The notes below the pieces were generated by a model. The model did no database searches and was not told where the DNA came from. It worked only from the letters and a program-made list of their open reading frames with translations. Positions 10,479 to 18,555 of a stretch of 64,000 bases of DNA are shown piece after piece; positions within the stretch are counted from its first letter, which is position 1; each line of letters begins with the position of its first letter. The stretch is from Chrysogorgia sp. JL179-B06 (Eukaryota; Cnidaria; Anthozoa; Scleralcyonacea; Chrysogorgiidae): contig JAYKKM010000428.1 of the NCBI GenBank assembly GCA_035772405.1, positions 7,594,001-7,658,000 of the forward strand, written 5' to 3'. Made by a program: the position numbers and the translations under genes.

Positions 10479-11037
10479 ATGAGAAAAGTTGGTAAACTAG
10501 AAATCGTGATTGGTCCCATGTTTGCAGGAAAAAACTCTTCGTAGGTTAGTCACGTTAAGTAAGTCAGGGCTCAAAGTCCTTTACATGAACAACACAGGTG
10601 ACACTAGGCGAACTGACCATGCGTTCTCCACACATCGTCAGACCATTGTTGTCGGGTCAGACAGTTTACCTGCGAAGTTAATCACCAACCTTCCGAGTTC
10701 TTCCGAAGTAACTGACTATGACGTCATTGGCATTGACGAAGGTCATTGGTACTCTGATCTACTCCCAGTTATTCGTGGCTACGTCAAAGCTGGCGTTCAC
10801 GTTATTATTTGTGGTCTCATAACAACGGAGCACTTAAAAAAACTTGGTGAGCTTGGCACATTGTTCCCAATGGCAGACGACATCACATTTCTAAAAGCGC
10901 ATTGCGTCGTTTGTCGTGACACTTACGGAACAGCTGTTGACGCGCCATTCAATTGGAGATATAACCCAGGACCATCATTCGTTGGTGGTGCTGAGCAATA
11001 TCGTGCAGTGTGCAGACGTCATCATCCTTCCACATAA
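10479..11037 (+). pseudogene. P1 thymidine kinase, frameshifted at the P-loop
   Basis: A type II (TK1/poxvirus-like) thymidine kinase, which phosphorylates thymidine to raise dTTP supply. The ATG at 10479 gives VGKLEIVIGPMFAGK, the Walker A loop. The frame then shifts at an A6 run (about 10529-10534), with roughly two residues missing against the family. The rest reads on in another frame: IGIDEGHWYSDLLP (Walker B/DEG motif), VIICGL, the zinc half-site CVVC, VGGAEQY (substrate lasso) and CRRHH. The end matches the usual family end. The upstream word is GTATAGTAACC. Slippage on the A6 run is a less likely alternative to a mutation. Between 11038 and 11281 I see only a doubtful 37-codon frame (11091-11203). 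Confidence 0.8.
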
Positions 11038-11281
11038 AATTAAGGGTGTTCTCAATACATCCCACTTTTTAAATTTAGACATTGATCACATGAAGCGTCC
11101 AATGTCTCATAGAAACATTTTTTCACATAGTGGTCAGAAGGTTTGTGAAATAGAGAGAGAAAGTTTCGCAAACGTTTTTATCAAGTTAAAAAAACGTCTT
11201 TAAAAAATGCTAGAACAGTTATCACTTCAAGCGCTGTCTCAACAACGAGAACGAGCGCTAATTCGACTCATTACTCGTTGT

Positions 11282-12043
11282 CTAAAAAGTCTCTTTACAA
11301 TAGTGTCTCTCGTGGTTACTCAACGCTGATTTATTTTTAAATTTACGAAAACACTGGGGACACTTAAACCCGATGTCAAAGAAATATTTTATCGCTGTAG
11401 TAATAGCGTCGTCGTACGAGTCACACAACAATGTTAGATCACCAGCGGATTTATATCTGAGCAACAGAGAGTCTTGCTCTTTGGATGTCTTGCCTGTGCC
11501 ACCTGGGTTCTTGAACTCAATCACGAGTCCGCTGTGCTGTCGGTTTGCATTAGCAATAATCAAGTCAGGTGTCCCACGTTGGTAACCTTTTTTCCACGAA
11601 TTTACTCTCTTCGCAGAAGTGTCTTGATTTTCACCACAGGCAGCTACCAAAATAGCTTCTGGATAATATTTCCTAAGAAAACCGACGACTTTCGTGTGGA
11701 GATCGAACTCGGTGATCATTTTAAACTGATTGTGTTTGAGACCGACGTCAGCCAAACTTTTTCTAACGCTTGGCAAGACTTCTGAGTGCACCCACCTTCC
11801 GAAGTGTTTCGCACGCTCCATTTTACTTGAGAACACTAACGAGTAGACACCAAGTTCGTTGATAAACGAGGCTTGCTCTATCTTCATTTTACAATCAGGT
11901 TCGACGTGGTCGTTGACTGCATCTTTTGGTCGAGCGTAACCTAGAGCGCTTGCGACTTCTCTTGCTTTGAACCATATGTCACCGTTGTGATTAGCCATCG
12001 TGATTTGGTGACCATCGAATAATTGCACTGAGTTGGTTACCAT
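11282..12043 (-). CDS. P1 BRO-N / PD-(D/E)XK nuclease / zinc-finger protein
   Basis: 253 residues. Residues 1-96 match the BRO-N domain of baculovirus repeated ORFs (DIWFKAREVASALGY and GVYSLVFSSK blocks). Residues 145-225 look like a VRR-NUC-type nuclease: GTPDLII (D160), VIEFKNP (E176, K178) and Q190, the usual D-ExK-Q arrangement. Residues 228-249 form a C2H2-like finger (CPQC...H). This suggests a DNA-binding nuclease. The leader has GCTATAGTA before ATG. In P2/P3 the neighbour on its polymerase side is the 99-residue membrane gene; here the kinase cargo separates them. The domain calls come from motifs, and catalysis is inferred. Confidence 0.75.
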   Translation of the reverse strand: MVTNSVQLFDGHQITMANHNGDIWFKAREVASALGYARPKDAVNDHVEPDCKMKIEQASFINELGVYSLVFSSKMERAKHFGRWVHSEVLPSVRKSLADVGLKHNQFKMITEFDLHTKVVGFLRKYYPEAILVAACGENQDTSAKRVNSWKKGYQRGTPDLIIANANRQHSGLVIEFKNPGGTGKTSKEQDSLLLRYKSAGDLTLLCDSYDDAITTAIKYFFDIGFKCPQCFRKFKNKSALSNHERHYCKETF

Positions 12044-12063
12044 TACTATAGCCTCACAAAAAA

Positions 12064-12204
12064 CTACTCGACATAGGTGTCGGGTTTTTTATAGATCTGG
12101 TTTGTTGTGTACCAATGCAGCAGGTGTGTTTTATTAGTCCTCAGTTTTCTACGTCGTCTGAAAAAGTTTCTAATGTTACGAACCAGTTTTCTAAGCCAAC
12201 CCAT
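12064..12204 (-). CDS. P1 small basic protein (46 residues)
   Basis: A short frame between the BRO-like gene and the next gene. The N-terminal half is strongly basic and amphipathic (GWLRKLVRNIRNFF followed by four arginines). Such proteins can condense DNA or disturb membranes in virions, but nothing here proves translation. P2 and P3 have a different gene at this position. The stop codon falls in a small hairpin (CGACA/TGTCG). Confidence 0.35.
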   Translation of the reverse strand: MGWLRKLVRNIRNFFRRRRKLRTNKTHLLHWYTTNQIYKKPDTYVE

Positions 12205-12212
12205 TACATAAC

Positions 12213-12419
12213 TTAAGTCACGTCTCCTACCACTCCCACAGTGTCTGACTCTGGTAACATAATAGGTTTGCCGTAAGTCTTTTTAGACCTCATACCAATT
12301 TCGGCGTGGAGCTCGAGAGTCACGTCACCGCGGCCAAACGACCCACCAGCTTTGAACATGTGATCAGTCGTCTTATTTATTTTATATATTTCATGGGGTC
12401 TTGAAATACACGCTCCCAT
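12213..12419 (-). CDS. P1 small protein with possible myristoylation signal
   Basis: 68 residues. It begins MGACISRP, which fits the N-myristoylation pattern (Gly2, Ser6) with a neighbouring cysteine that could be palmitoylated. The body is Gly/Lys-rich without membrane helices. The ATG directly follows the stop of the fibre-like gene, so they are probably co-transcribed. No homologue was seen in P2 or P3. Membrane targeting is inferred. Confidence 0.5.
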   Translation of the reverse strand: MGACISRPHEIYKINKTTDHMFKAGGSFGRGDVTLELHAEIGMRSKKTYGKPIMLPESDTVGVVGDVT

Positions 12420-13376
12420 TTACATGTACTTTATACCATATTCCTTCATCATTTCTCCACCCATGATTATGATGTCTCGGTTCGTCATGTAGCCACTCAC
12501 AATTTTCACACCGTAGAACTCTATCAACGATGGGTACGCATAAGGTGCGAGTGGTATTCTTGGTCGGTGTATTCCAAAAATTGTTCCATAGGGTGTGCCT
12601 ATATTTTTCATATTCGCTACGAAGTCTGCATCGGTTGACTTGATGTTGTTGACTCTGACGTGTGAATTGTCCATTTGCCAGTGTATCGATATCATATGCA
12701 TTTTTGTGAGGTCAACACCACTTGGAATAGTGCATATGCTCTCCATCGCTGGGATGCTACCACCATACGCGAGTCCGTTGGCCATACCAGTCTTGTACCC
12801 TATGAACTTATCCCACTGACCGTCGTCGTTTGATATAATTGTCTCCCAATTTGATCCAGCGGTTCTCATAGGTAACCTCACCACAACAAAAATAGAGAGA
12901 TCACACCATTGCATACTGGGGCAGTTAAAATGGAGACCTGACTCAAGTGGGAGTGGTGTTAACACAGGTGATAGAAAACTTTGGCCTGCACTGTTAATAC
13001 CAATAATAGGGCCATAGGTTGGGTTGTTTTGCACTAATTTGCTTGTTTCACCAATGGCTTTCACTTTGTTTGAACCATTGGCGTGAAATTCCATGTTTTT
13101 CAAGACGTGTGTGTTAACGTTGAAGTCGAGCACGACACTATGTGACTGACTCTTGAGGAAACCTGATAGCGATTGCTCTAGAGCTCTTTTATTGATAGCG
13201 TCTGAGTCATCGACTGGGTCTGCTACGTTTTTTATCGCTGAGCCTTGCATGTCTATTATTCCAGACATCCTTCCACCGGTCGCACTTAATTTGGGATCTT
13301 CGTCCAGATGCCTTTTCGTTCTCTTTAGTATTTTATCGTGAGGGTCGTCAGACTCATACCCGTAGTTTAGACTCAT
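12420..13376 (-). CDS. P1 fibre-like surface protein
   Basis: 318 residues. After a charged N terminus (residues 1-30) comes GGRMSGIIDMQGSAIKNVAD and a PVDDSDAINK repeat. This is the fibre motif known from phage tail fibres and some eukaryotic viral fibres (MxGxIxMxGxxIxNxxxP..DAxxK). The C-terminal 200 residues are Trp/Gly-rich and beta-like (SIHWQMDNSHVRVNN), resembling a LamG/concanavalin-type fold. The likely role is attachment to a cell or particle decoration. Homologues are at 23373 and 38079. The neighbours are the large membrane protein, whose stop lies three bases before this ATG, and the myristoylation candidate. Confidence 0.6.
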   Translation of the reverse strand: MSLNYGYESDDPHDKILKRTKRHLDEDPKLSATGGRMSGIIDMQGSAIKNVADPVDDSDAINKRALEQSLSGFLKSQSHSVVLDFNVNTHVLKNMEFHANGSNKVKAIGETSKLVQNNPTYGPIIGINSAGQSFLSPVLTPLPLESGLHFNCPSMQWCDLSIFVVVRLPMRTAGSNWETIISNDDGQWDKFIGYKTGMANGLAYGGSIPAMESICTIPSGVDLTKMHMISIHWQMDNSHVRVNNIKSTDADFVANMKNIGTPYGTIFGIHRPRIPLAPYAYPSLIEFYGVKIVSGYMTNRDIIIMGGEMMKEYGIKYM

Positions 13377-13378
13377 TA

Positions 13379-14851
13379 CTACTTCAAGGTGTATTTGGTT
13401 AGTAGATAGCCAGAGACTGCTGAGAACCCTAACACTATCGCCAGCGTTGTCGTGTCTGACTCGCTTGTGGTGGTGGCCACTGTTTTTTTCATAGGAAGTG
13501 GTGTCACATTTTCTTGGTAAACTTTTTTAGCCACCACATTCTCTCGGCGAACTTTTTTAGCCGCAAGATTCGTTGGCGTTACTAAGTTAGTCACCACATT
13601 TTCTTGGTGGACTTTTTTAGCCGCAATCGTTGGTGTTGTTGCATTCAAGCGAGTGTTCACTCCAAATCTCATGGACTCTGTGGCGATCTTTAATAAGTTG
13701 TTGTACCCAGCGATTTTATTCTTGAGAATCACCACATTACTTGGCATCAACCATGTACTTGGCGACACTGCGAGATTTTGAACAACGTTGGTGTCTCTAA
13801 TTGATTTATTCATGTTGAGAATCCATGTCGACACGTCATAGTTGATAACACTGTCAGAAAACAACTTGCGGAATTCTTGTTGGGTCTCTAGACTTCCTGC
13901 AGAACCACCAACGACTGACACACGTGTTCTCGCTTGTGCACCAAGTGTGGAGTACACAAAGGCTTCTATGCTCTGATTTAGATATTGTAGTCCAATGATG
14001 GTGAAGCCGTCTGACAGTCGCGCGACGTATCGTCTGTAATCGTTCTGAACGTCGTTGAGTGTGAACACTCTGGTCTCACCTGTTGTGCCATCGCTCAGGA
14101 CTTTATTCTGGTAGTAATGTTTTCTAGGAATTTTGGAAATCTTACCATACAATTCGGAAGCGTTAAATTCTCTACTTATTGATTTCATGGTCTCACCACC
14201 TTCCATTCTTCTGAGAAGTCTTCTAATGGTGAAGTACACATGAAATCTCATCACACTTGTGACCACAGGGTGAACTTCTTGTGACACTGATAAATGTTGC
14301 AGTGAGACTCCACAACAAAAACTCGCGCAATATGTCGCAAACACAACACGGTAGTAAGATTCGTTGTCATCCCACTCTGATTTTGTCTTCGACGTGGTGA
14401 TTTGTAAGGTTGGTAGCTTTGACATGAAGTAGCTATTTTGGTTAACGAAAACTTTAAAGTTATTCACTGGATAATTTAACACATTTTCTGTTGGATAGCC
14501 ATCCCAAAGCCCCCAGTGGTTCTTATGACCTTTTGGTAGTGGTTGGATAGTTCCACCGCCTTGCCATATTATTGGGAACTTACTATTGTGTAGCCACTTC
14601 CACATGTTTTTGTCATTTTTGAAGGTTGAGCTGGCTATGTCTGTGCTGAGGATGTCATTGTTTCTGAAATATATGTCGACACTCATGATTTTACCATCTT
14701 GCGAAATATTTGGATAGAACTCGAATTTGCTTAAAGTAGCGTGGGGGTACTTTTTGATGAGGTCTGCCTTTGCGTCGTGTGTAGCCTTCGATGTGTTCGC
14801 CATCGCACGTTTGTAGTACTTCCCATAGTAGTTATGAAGGGCTTTCTGCAT
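13379..14851 (-). CDS. P1 large C-terminally anchored protein of unknown function
   Basis: 490 residues. The most conserved blocks are GGTIQPLPKG, NHWGLWDGYPTENVLNYP, YRVVFATYCASFCCGVSLQHL, FCCG/RRLLRRMEGGE and NYDVSTWILNMNKSIRDTN. The C terminus has three degenerate AAKKVxxENVV-type repeats (about 400-450) and one membrane helix (about 468-486). P2 and P3 homologues are 567 and 574 residues and carry about 55 extra N-terminal residues. It is conserved in all three elements next to the capsid block, so a virion or entry role is plausible. A protease was considered but the Cys/His pattern is not convincing. Confidence 0.72.
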   Translation of the reverse strand: MQKALHNYYGKYYKRAMANTSKATHDAKADLIKKYPHATLSKFEFYPNISQDGKIMSVDIYFRNNDILSTDIASSTFKNDKNMWKWLHNSKFPIIWQGGGTIQPLPKGHKNHWGLWDGYPTENVLNYPVNNFKVFVNQNSYFMSKLPTLQITTSKTKSEWDDNESYYRVVFATYCASFCCGVSLQHLSVSQEVHPVVTSVMRFHVYFTIRRLLRRMEGGETMKSISREFNASELYGKISKIPRKHYYQNKVLSDGTTGETRVFTLNDVQNDYRRYVARLSDGFTIIGLQYLNQSIEAFVYSTLGAQARTRVSVVGGSAGSLETQQEFRKLFSDSVINYDVSTWILNMNKSIRDTNVVQNLAVSPSTWLMPSNVVILKNKIAGYNNLLKIATESMRFGVNTRLNATTPTIAAKKVHQENVVTNLVTPTNLAAKKVRRENVVAKKVYQENVTPLPMKKTVATTTSESDTTTLAIVLGFSAVSGYLLTKYTLK

Positions 14852-14872
14852 ATAATATACCGTATGTTATAC
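14852..14872. promoter_or_regulatory. P1 bidirectional promoter between the two gene arms
   Basis: Only 21 AT-rich bases (ATAATATACCGTATGTTATA core) separate two divergent ATGs. P2 and P3 have a 17-bp counterpart with a CGTACGG core at the same place. Both arms must start transcription within or beyond it. Confidence 0.6.
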
Positions 14873-15574
14873 ATGACGCGAAAGTTGACAGTACTCATTG
14901 AAGGTGCGGAAAAAGTTGTGTCCTTTGACAACGCGATGATGGTCATACATGATAACCCATGCATTGTGGTCAAGACAGCCACTGTGTTTTGGGACTACCA
15001 TAACACAACAAATGACGACAGCATTCAGGTCTTCACGCTGGATAGCTCTAGGGTTGGCTCTTTTAAAAAGATTAAAGTGGGTGAGGGGTACTTTAACTTC
15101 GACGCATTGGTCAAAGTCTTGAAACATGAGTCTAACGAGCGTAAGGTGGATCTTGAGATAGAGAAACTAGTGCCCACGAGCAAATGTAGGGTCAAGGTTA
15201 GTAGCTCAGCCATGTTAGACACTCTTGGGCCTTTACTAGGTTTCGCGAGGGGTGAGGTGATTCAGAATGACTTACAGTGGCACACTAGCCCAAACGAGGT
15301 CGACATGTATAGAGGTCTGAAGTACATAGAAGTTTCGTGTGACGTTGTTGAGACGGATAGCAATGTGGGTATTGATGGAAAGCGTAGCAATGTGATCACA
15401 ACGTTACCAATACCCACCGAACAGTCTTTGAAGGGGTCAGTGCAACGCCATGTGGACATCGAGTCCAAGGTGAGTATTAAAAAAGGTGTTTACTCAAGTA
15501 TGACATTTCGCGTCAAACCAAATAACGACGATCTCAAAATTGGCGCGGTGCTATTGGAACTGTATATTGTGTGA
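14873..15574 (+). CDS. P1 penton-like minor capsid protein
   Basis: 233 residues from ATG 14873; upstream in-frame codons are not used because the P2/P3 homologues start here. Blocks such as TATVFWDYHNTT, LGPLLGF, GLKYIEVSCDVV, SNVITTLPIP and GAVLLELYIV at the very end match the pattern of Polinton minor capsid proteins with a single jelly-roll, which form the five-fold vertex. The assignment rests on pattern and position (next to integrase, same arm as the major capsid protein). The fold itself is not visible from sequence. Homologues are at 21003 and 35688. Confidence 0.65.
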   Translation: MTRKLTVLIEGAEKVVSFDNAMMVIHDNPCIVVKTATVFWDYHNTTNDDSIQVFTLDSSRVGSFKKIKVGEGYFNFDALVKVLKHESNERKVDLEIEKLVPTSKCRVKVSSSAMLDTLGPLLGFARGEVIQNDLQWHTSPNEVDMYRGLKYIEVSCDVVETDSNVGIDGKRSNVITTLPIPTEQSLKGSVQRHVDIESKVSIKKGVYSSMTFRVKPNNDDLKIGAVLLELYIV

Positions 15575-15579
15575 ATTAT

Positions 15580-15594
15580 ATGGAACTTGGTGTG
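15580..15594 (+). pseudogene. P1 integrase, first five codons (split by P2)
   Basis: An ATG at 15580 after GTGTGAATTAT starts a frame of five codons that ends at the P2 boundary. The frame resumes in register at 50520. The 6-bp duplication GGTGTG is codons 4 and 5. P2 therefore cut the gene right after its start. Confidence 0.85.
15589..15594. repeat. Target-site duplication of P2 (left copy)
   Basis: GGTGTG lies directly before the P2 terminus and recurs at 50514-50519. Confidence 0.93.
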
Positions 15595-16029
15595 AGTAGT
15601 ATAGGACATGGCGGTACCAGGACAGTTTTCCAAAAGTCGGATATATTTTCAAGGTCAAGTTTCAAGGTCAAGTTCTTGGAATTATTTTTGAGATAATTCC
15701 GAGAATTCCTTAAAAAAGGGGCGTGGCCGAGACGTCTTGAAAAGGACGTGGCCGAGACGTCTTACAAAAGGGGCGTGGCCGAGACGTCTTACAAAAGGGG
15801 CGTGGCCGAGACGTCTTACAAAAGGGGCGTGGCCGAGACGTCTTAAAAAGGACGTGGCCGAGACGTCTTACAAAAGGGGCGTGGCCGAGACGTCTTACAA
15901 AAGGGGCGTGGTCGAGACGTCTTACAAAAGGGCGTGGTCTATTTTTTAGGAATCTATATGATTTTCCAGGAATCAGATCCATTTGGAATCTACACGATTT
16001 GGATAAGTGCGTTGGTACCCTCGTGTTCT
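15595..16029 (+). repeat. P2 left terminal inverted repeat with tandem array
   Basis: About 435 bp matches 50052-50513 inverted. A tandem array at about 15719-15945 has eight units of 25-27 bp, each containing GTGGCCGAGACGTCTT; the right copy has nine. No gene lies between here and 16112. A short frame from the terminal ATGG stops after 27 codons. Confidence 0.88.
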
Positions 16030-16111
16030 ATGCTGTCGTTCTTTTTAGGATCCATGCGTTGGATATATAATATCTAACTTCAACTAGCTTCCGTTTATGT
16101 TGTAATTAGTT

Positions 16112-16645
16112 TTATTCACTTGGGGGTTTACCCTCAGGGGTTTCCTCTCTAGCCATGTGACTAAATACGTGTTTACTAGTTGTCAGTCCACCTGATAACA
16201 ACCCTAGACAGGGGAGGTAGGGGGATATGTACGATATAAGCTTCTCTACATCTCTTTTTAATAGCTGGTCAGTGATCAACTCGTTTTTAAGATTTTCAGG
16301 TGACTCGATAGCGTTGAACCCTCCTAACGCGTGGGCGAACTTGCTTATTAAAAGGTCACAGAGGAACGTGTTCGCTTTCTCCATTCTTTTTACCTCCCAT
16401 TCTTCATAGATCTTATTGATAACTTTAGCTGAGGCCTTTTTAAGATAAGCGACGGATTGGTCTATCTCGCCGTCCTCTGAGAGTCTTCTTAGTTCGTTTC
16501 GTTTATTGTCTACGTCAGTTTGCGGAGTGTCGTCAACTTGTGGTGTATCGATTTGTGGCTCGTTGATCACTTCCTGTTCTGCTTCTCGAATGTCTTCAAT
16601 TAGTTCGTCAATTGTCTCAAGATTTTTTGTCTTACGTTTTGGCAT
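16112..16645 (-). CDS. P2 small acidic protein of the capsid arm
   Basis: 177 residues. The basic start PKRKTKNL is followed by an acidic stretch rich in Glu and Asp (about 10-65), a helical middle with YEEWEVKRMEKANTFLCDLL, and a hydrophobic C-terminal part SYISPYLPCLGLLSGGLTTS. The first 14 bp overlap the ATPase end. Homologues are at 30720 and 55946. The family is unknown to me; its place next to the ATPase suggests a role in packaging or virion structure. Confidence 0.72.
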   Translation of the reverse strand: MPKRKTKNLETIDELIEDIREAEQEVINEPQIDTPQVDDTPQTDVDNKRNELRRLSEDGEIDQSVAYLKKASAKVINKIYEEWEVKRMEKANTFLCDLLISKFAHALGGFNAIESPENLKNELITDQLLKRDVEKLISYISPYLPCLGLLSGGLTTSKHVFSHMAREETPEGKPPSE

Positions 16646-17270
16646 GTCCTATATTGTACGATATGTTTTGTTTTCGCGGAATAACTATTTCGTATGAGTA
16701 TGGATGCCTTAGAAGTATCTCCAATCTTACGTACTCGTTGTCTTTCAACTGCTTTATTATTTTCTGAATTTCCACTTTATCGACTCCGTTGAGATAATCG
16801 TCTACGATAATTTTCATATCGTTTCTGTTAGGGTTGTAGAATGTTACTAACTTTGAGACGTTCTCACTATATGGTTTACTAATTGAGGTTAGTTGTTGTG
16901 TTATGACTATCGTGGATAGGTTGTAGTGTCTAGCACTAAAGGCTAGTTTCACTAGTTCGCTTGTTCTGTTTTTAACGTCCTGCCCACCAGCACAATCGTC
17001 TAGTATTATCAATGAATTGGTGCCTTTATAAATACCAGTCACGTATTTAAGAAATACGTTGACCTTGTCTTGCTCACACTGAATAGCGATGAAGTTTGGG
17101 TCTCTCAAGTATTTCCACTCTGTGTACGTCTTATTCCATTCGAACGTCGGGCATATAAGAATGATGTACTCGAAGTGGTTCGCGTATTCTTTCTCTATCA
17201 TATCCAGTAGGTAGTGTGTTTTACCACAGGCTGTCATACCAACAATTAACATGTTAAAAGGTGTTTTCAT
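16632..17270 (-). CDS. P2 A32-like DNA-packaging ATPase
   Basis: 212 residues. Walker A is GMTACGKT (11-18) and Walker B is SLIILDDC (about 86-93), followed by the arginine-rich SARHYNLSTIVITQQ sensor region. These mark the FtsK/HerA-type packaging ATPase known from Polintons, poxviruses and other double-jelly-roll viruses, which pumps the genome into the capsid. The leader is ATAGTATTCTAT before ATG. It lies between the capsid gene and the small acidic gene. All key residues are present. Confidence 0.92.
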   Translation of the reverse strand: MKTPFNMLIVGMTACGKTHYLLDMIEKEYANHFEYIILICPTFEWNKTYTEWKYLRDPNFIAIQCEQDKVNVFLKYVTGIYKGTNSLIILDDCAGGQDVKNRTSELVKLAFSARHYNLSTIVITQQLTSISKPYSENVSKLVTFYNPNRNDMKIIVDDYLNGVDKVEIQKIIKQLKDNEYVRLEILLRHPYSYEIVIPRKQNISYNIGHAKT

Positions 17271-17287
17271 ATAGAATACTATATGTT

Positions 17288-18531
17288 TTAGTATTGGATT
17301 GATTGTAGATCGTTGTTGATAAGGTTTACGAGTCCGTCGGAGAGTACGAATATTCTACACATAACGTTCGCTGTTGTGACTTTTTTAATGATTTCCATCA
17401 GTATTCCTGACTGAGTGTTCACGATCTTTTTTCCAGTGGCTACTTTCGCGTTATCTTCGATAGATCTAAGGTCAACAACCAAAGCGAAACCGTCTTTGTA
17501 AAACTTTTGGACAGTCATGTGCTGGTCACAGTCTAGTTTTCGTCCAAATAGTCGTTTCGCTTCTACCCATAGTCTTGATTTTGGTATTCCTTGACTGTAT
17601 ACCATATTTGGCACGCCTTCTATAGTAAGTTTGACTGACTCTATATTTGGGTAGACGAACTCCTCACTGTCAGTTAATTTCTTGTCTTATTTGTGAAGAG
17701 TAGAACGATAGCTTTCATTGACTTTCTTGGTAGGTTAATATTTTCGTTCACAAGTGTGGTTCCTTTACCCCACTCCACAGTCTTCATTAGCGTGACGTGC
17801 TCGTACGATAGAGATCTACCGGATGCGTATTGAGACGATACTTCATCAGCGATCTCTTGACTCTCGATAGTTTCGTACTCCAATTCGAGGTTCTCCAACG
17901 TATAACCAGTAACAGCTGATCCAGATTGAGCCACCATAATATCAGTTGCTTTGGGGAGTGTGATTATGTACCTGAGATTATTGTTCATATTATACGGTGC
18001 GTATAAACCGTGATCTTCTAGAATCTTGTCAAGTTGAATCTTTTGTTTAGTGCCGTGAATAGAGAACATCAGACCATCGCTAACTTTTTGTACGTTTCCA
18101 CTGGCCGCGCCACTGTCGTCCTTCGAGATTAACTTTCGAAGGTTCTCGTTTGCTAGGCCGTATTCGATCATAGCCGTTCGCTCTGTTTTAGGTCTCCATA
18201 AATCTCTGTACGTACCGATAACACTCTCACCACAGTTGTCGTACACAGTCTCACCTGCTAGTTTTATAACCAGTTTTTCGGAGAGTAGTCTCGAGAGGTT
18301 GTTAAGAAACCATGATTTCGCGTTCGCACTTTTGAAGTCGAATAGGAGATGGAAACTGGAGGGTACCAAGCAAGTATTACCCTTTGTCTTTGGGATATCA
18401 ATGTATAACTCCTCCTCTGGATTGGCTTTGTTAGGGTTCAGTGTCACAACGTGACGGGTTCTTGTGCCTTTGATAGCAGACATTTCACGACGTCTATATC
18501 CAGGAAGCAACTCTTTCTCACTAGTATTCAT
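17288..18531 (-). pseudogene. P2 major capsid protein, frameshifted
   Basis: Two frames, 17674-18531 (285 residues) and 17288-17614, together match the 412-residue major capsid protein of P3 almost throughout. Compared with P3, five extra bases near 17668-17673 shift the frame in the second half, at a point equivalent to the second jelly-roll. The result is a truncated protein unlikely to assemble. The start follows TATATATAGT. Confidence 0.88.
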
Positions 18532-18555
18532 ACTATATATATTATAACACGTGTT

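Noticed and set aside
11207..11329. 40-codon frame overlapping the end of the BRO-like gene
   Set aside because: Convergent overlap, no leader word, no counterpart in P2 or P3.
13379..14851. Large membrane protein as an adenain-type protease
   Set aside because: The NHWG and FCCG blocks look suggestive, but spacing and the acid residue do not fit, and a C-terminal anchor is atypical.
15719..15945. Regular 25-27-bp repeats that could suggest a CRISPR array
   Set aside because: The units are tandem with no unique spacers, lie in the terminal inverted repeats of a eukaryotic transposon, and no cas genes exist.
15710..15982. Frames of 70-99 codons through the terminal arrays (Arg-Pro-Phe repeats), here and at 50099-50398 and 47560-47769
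   Set aside because: They follow the tandem repeat, differ in length with copy number, and occur equally on both strands.
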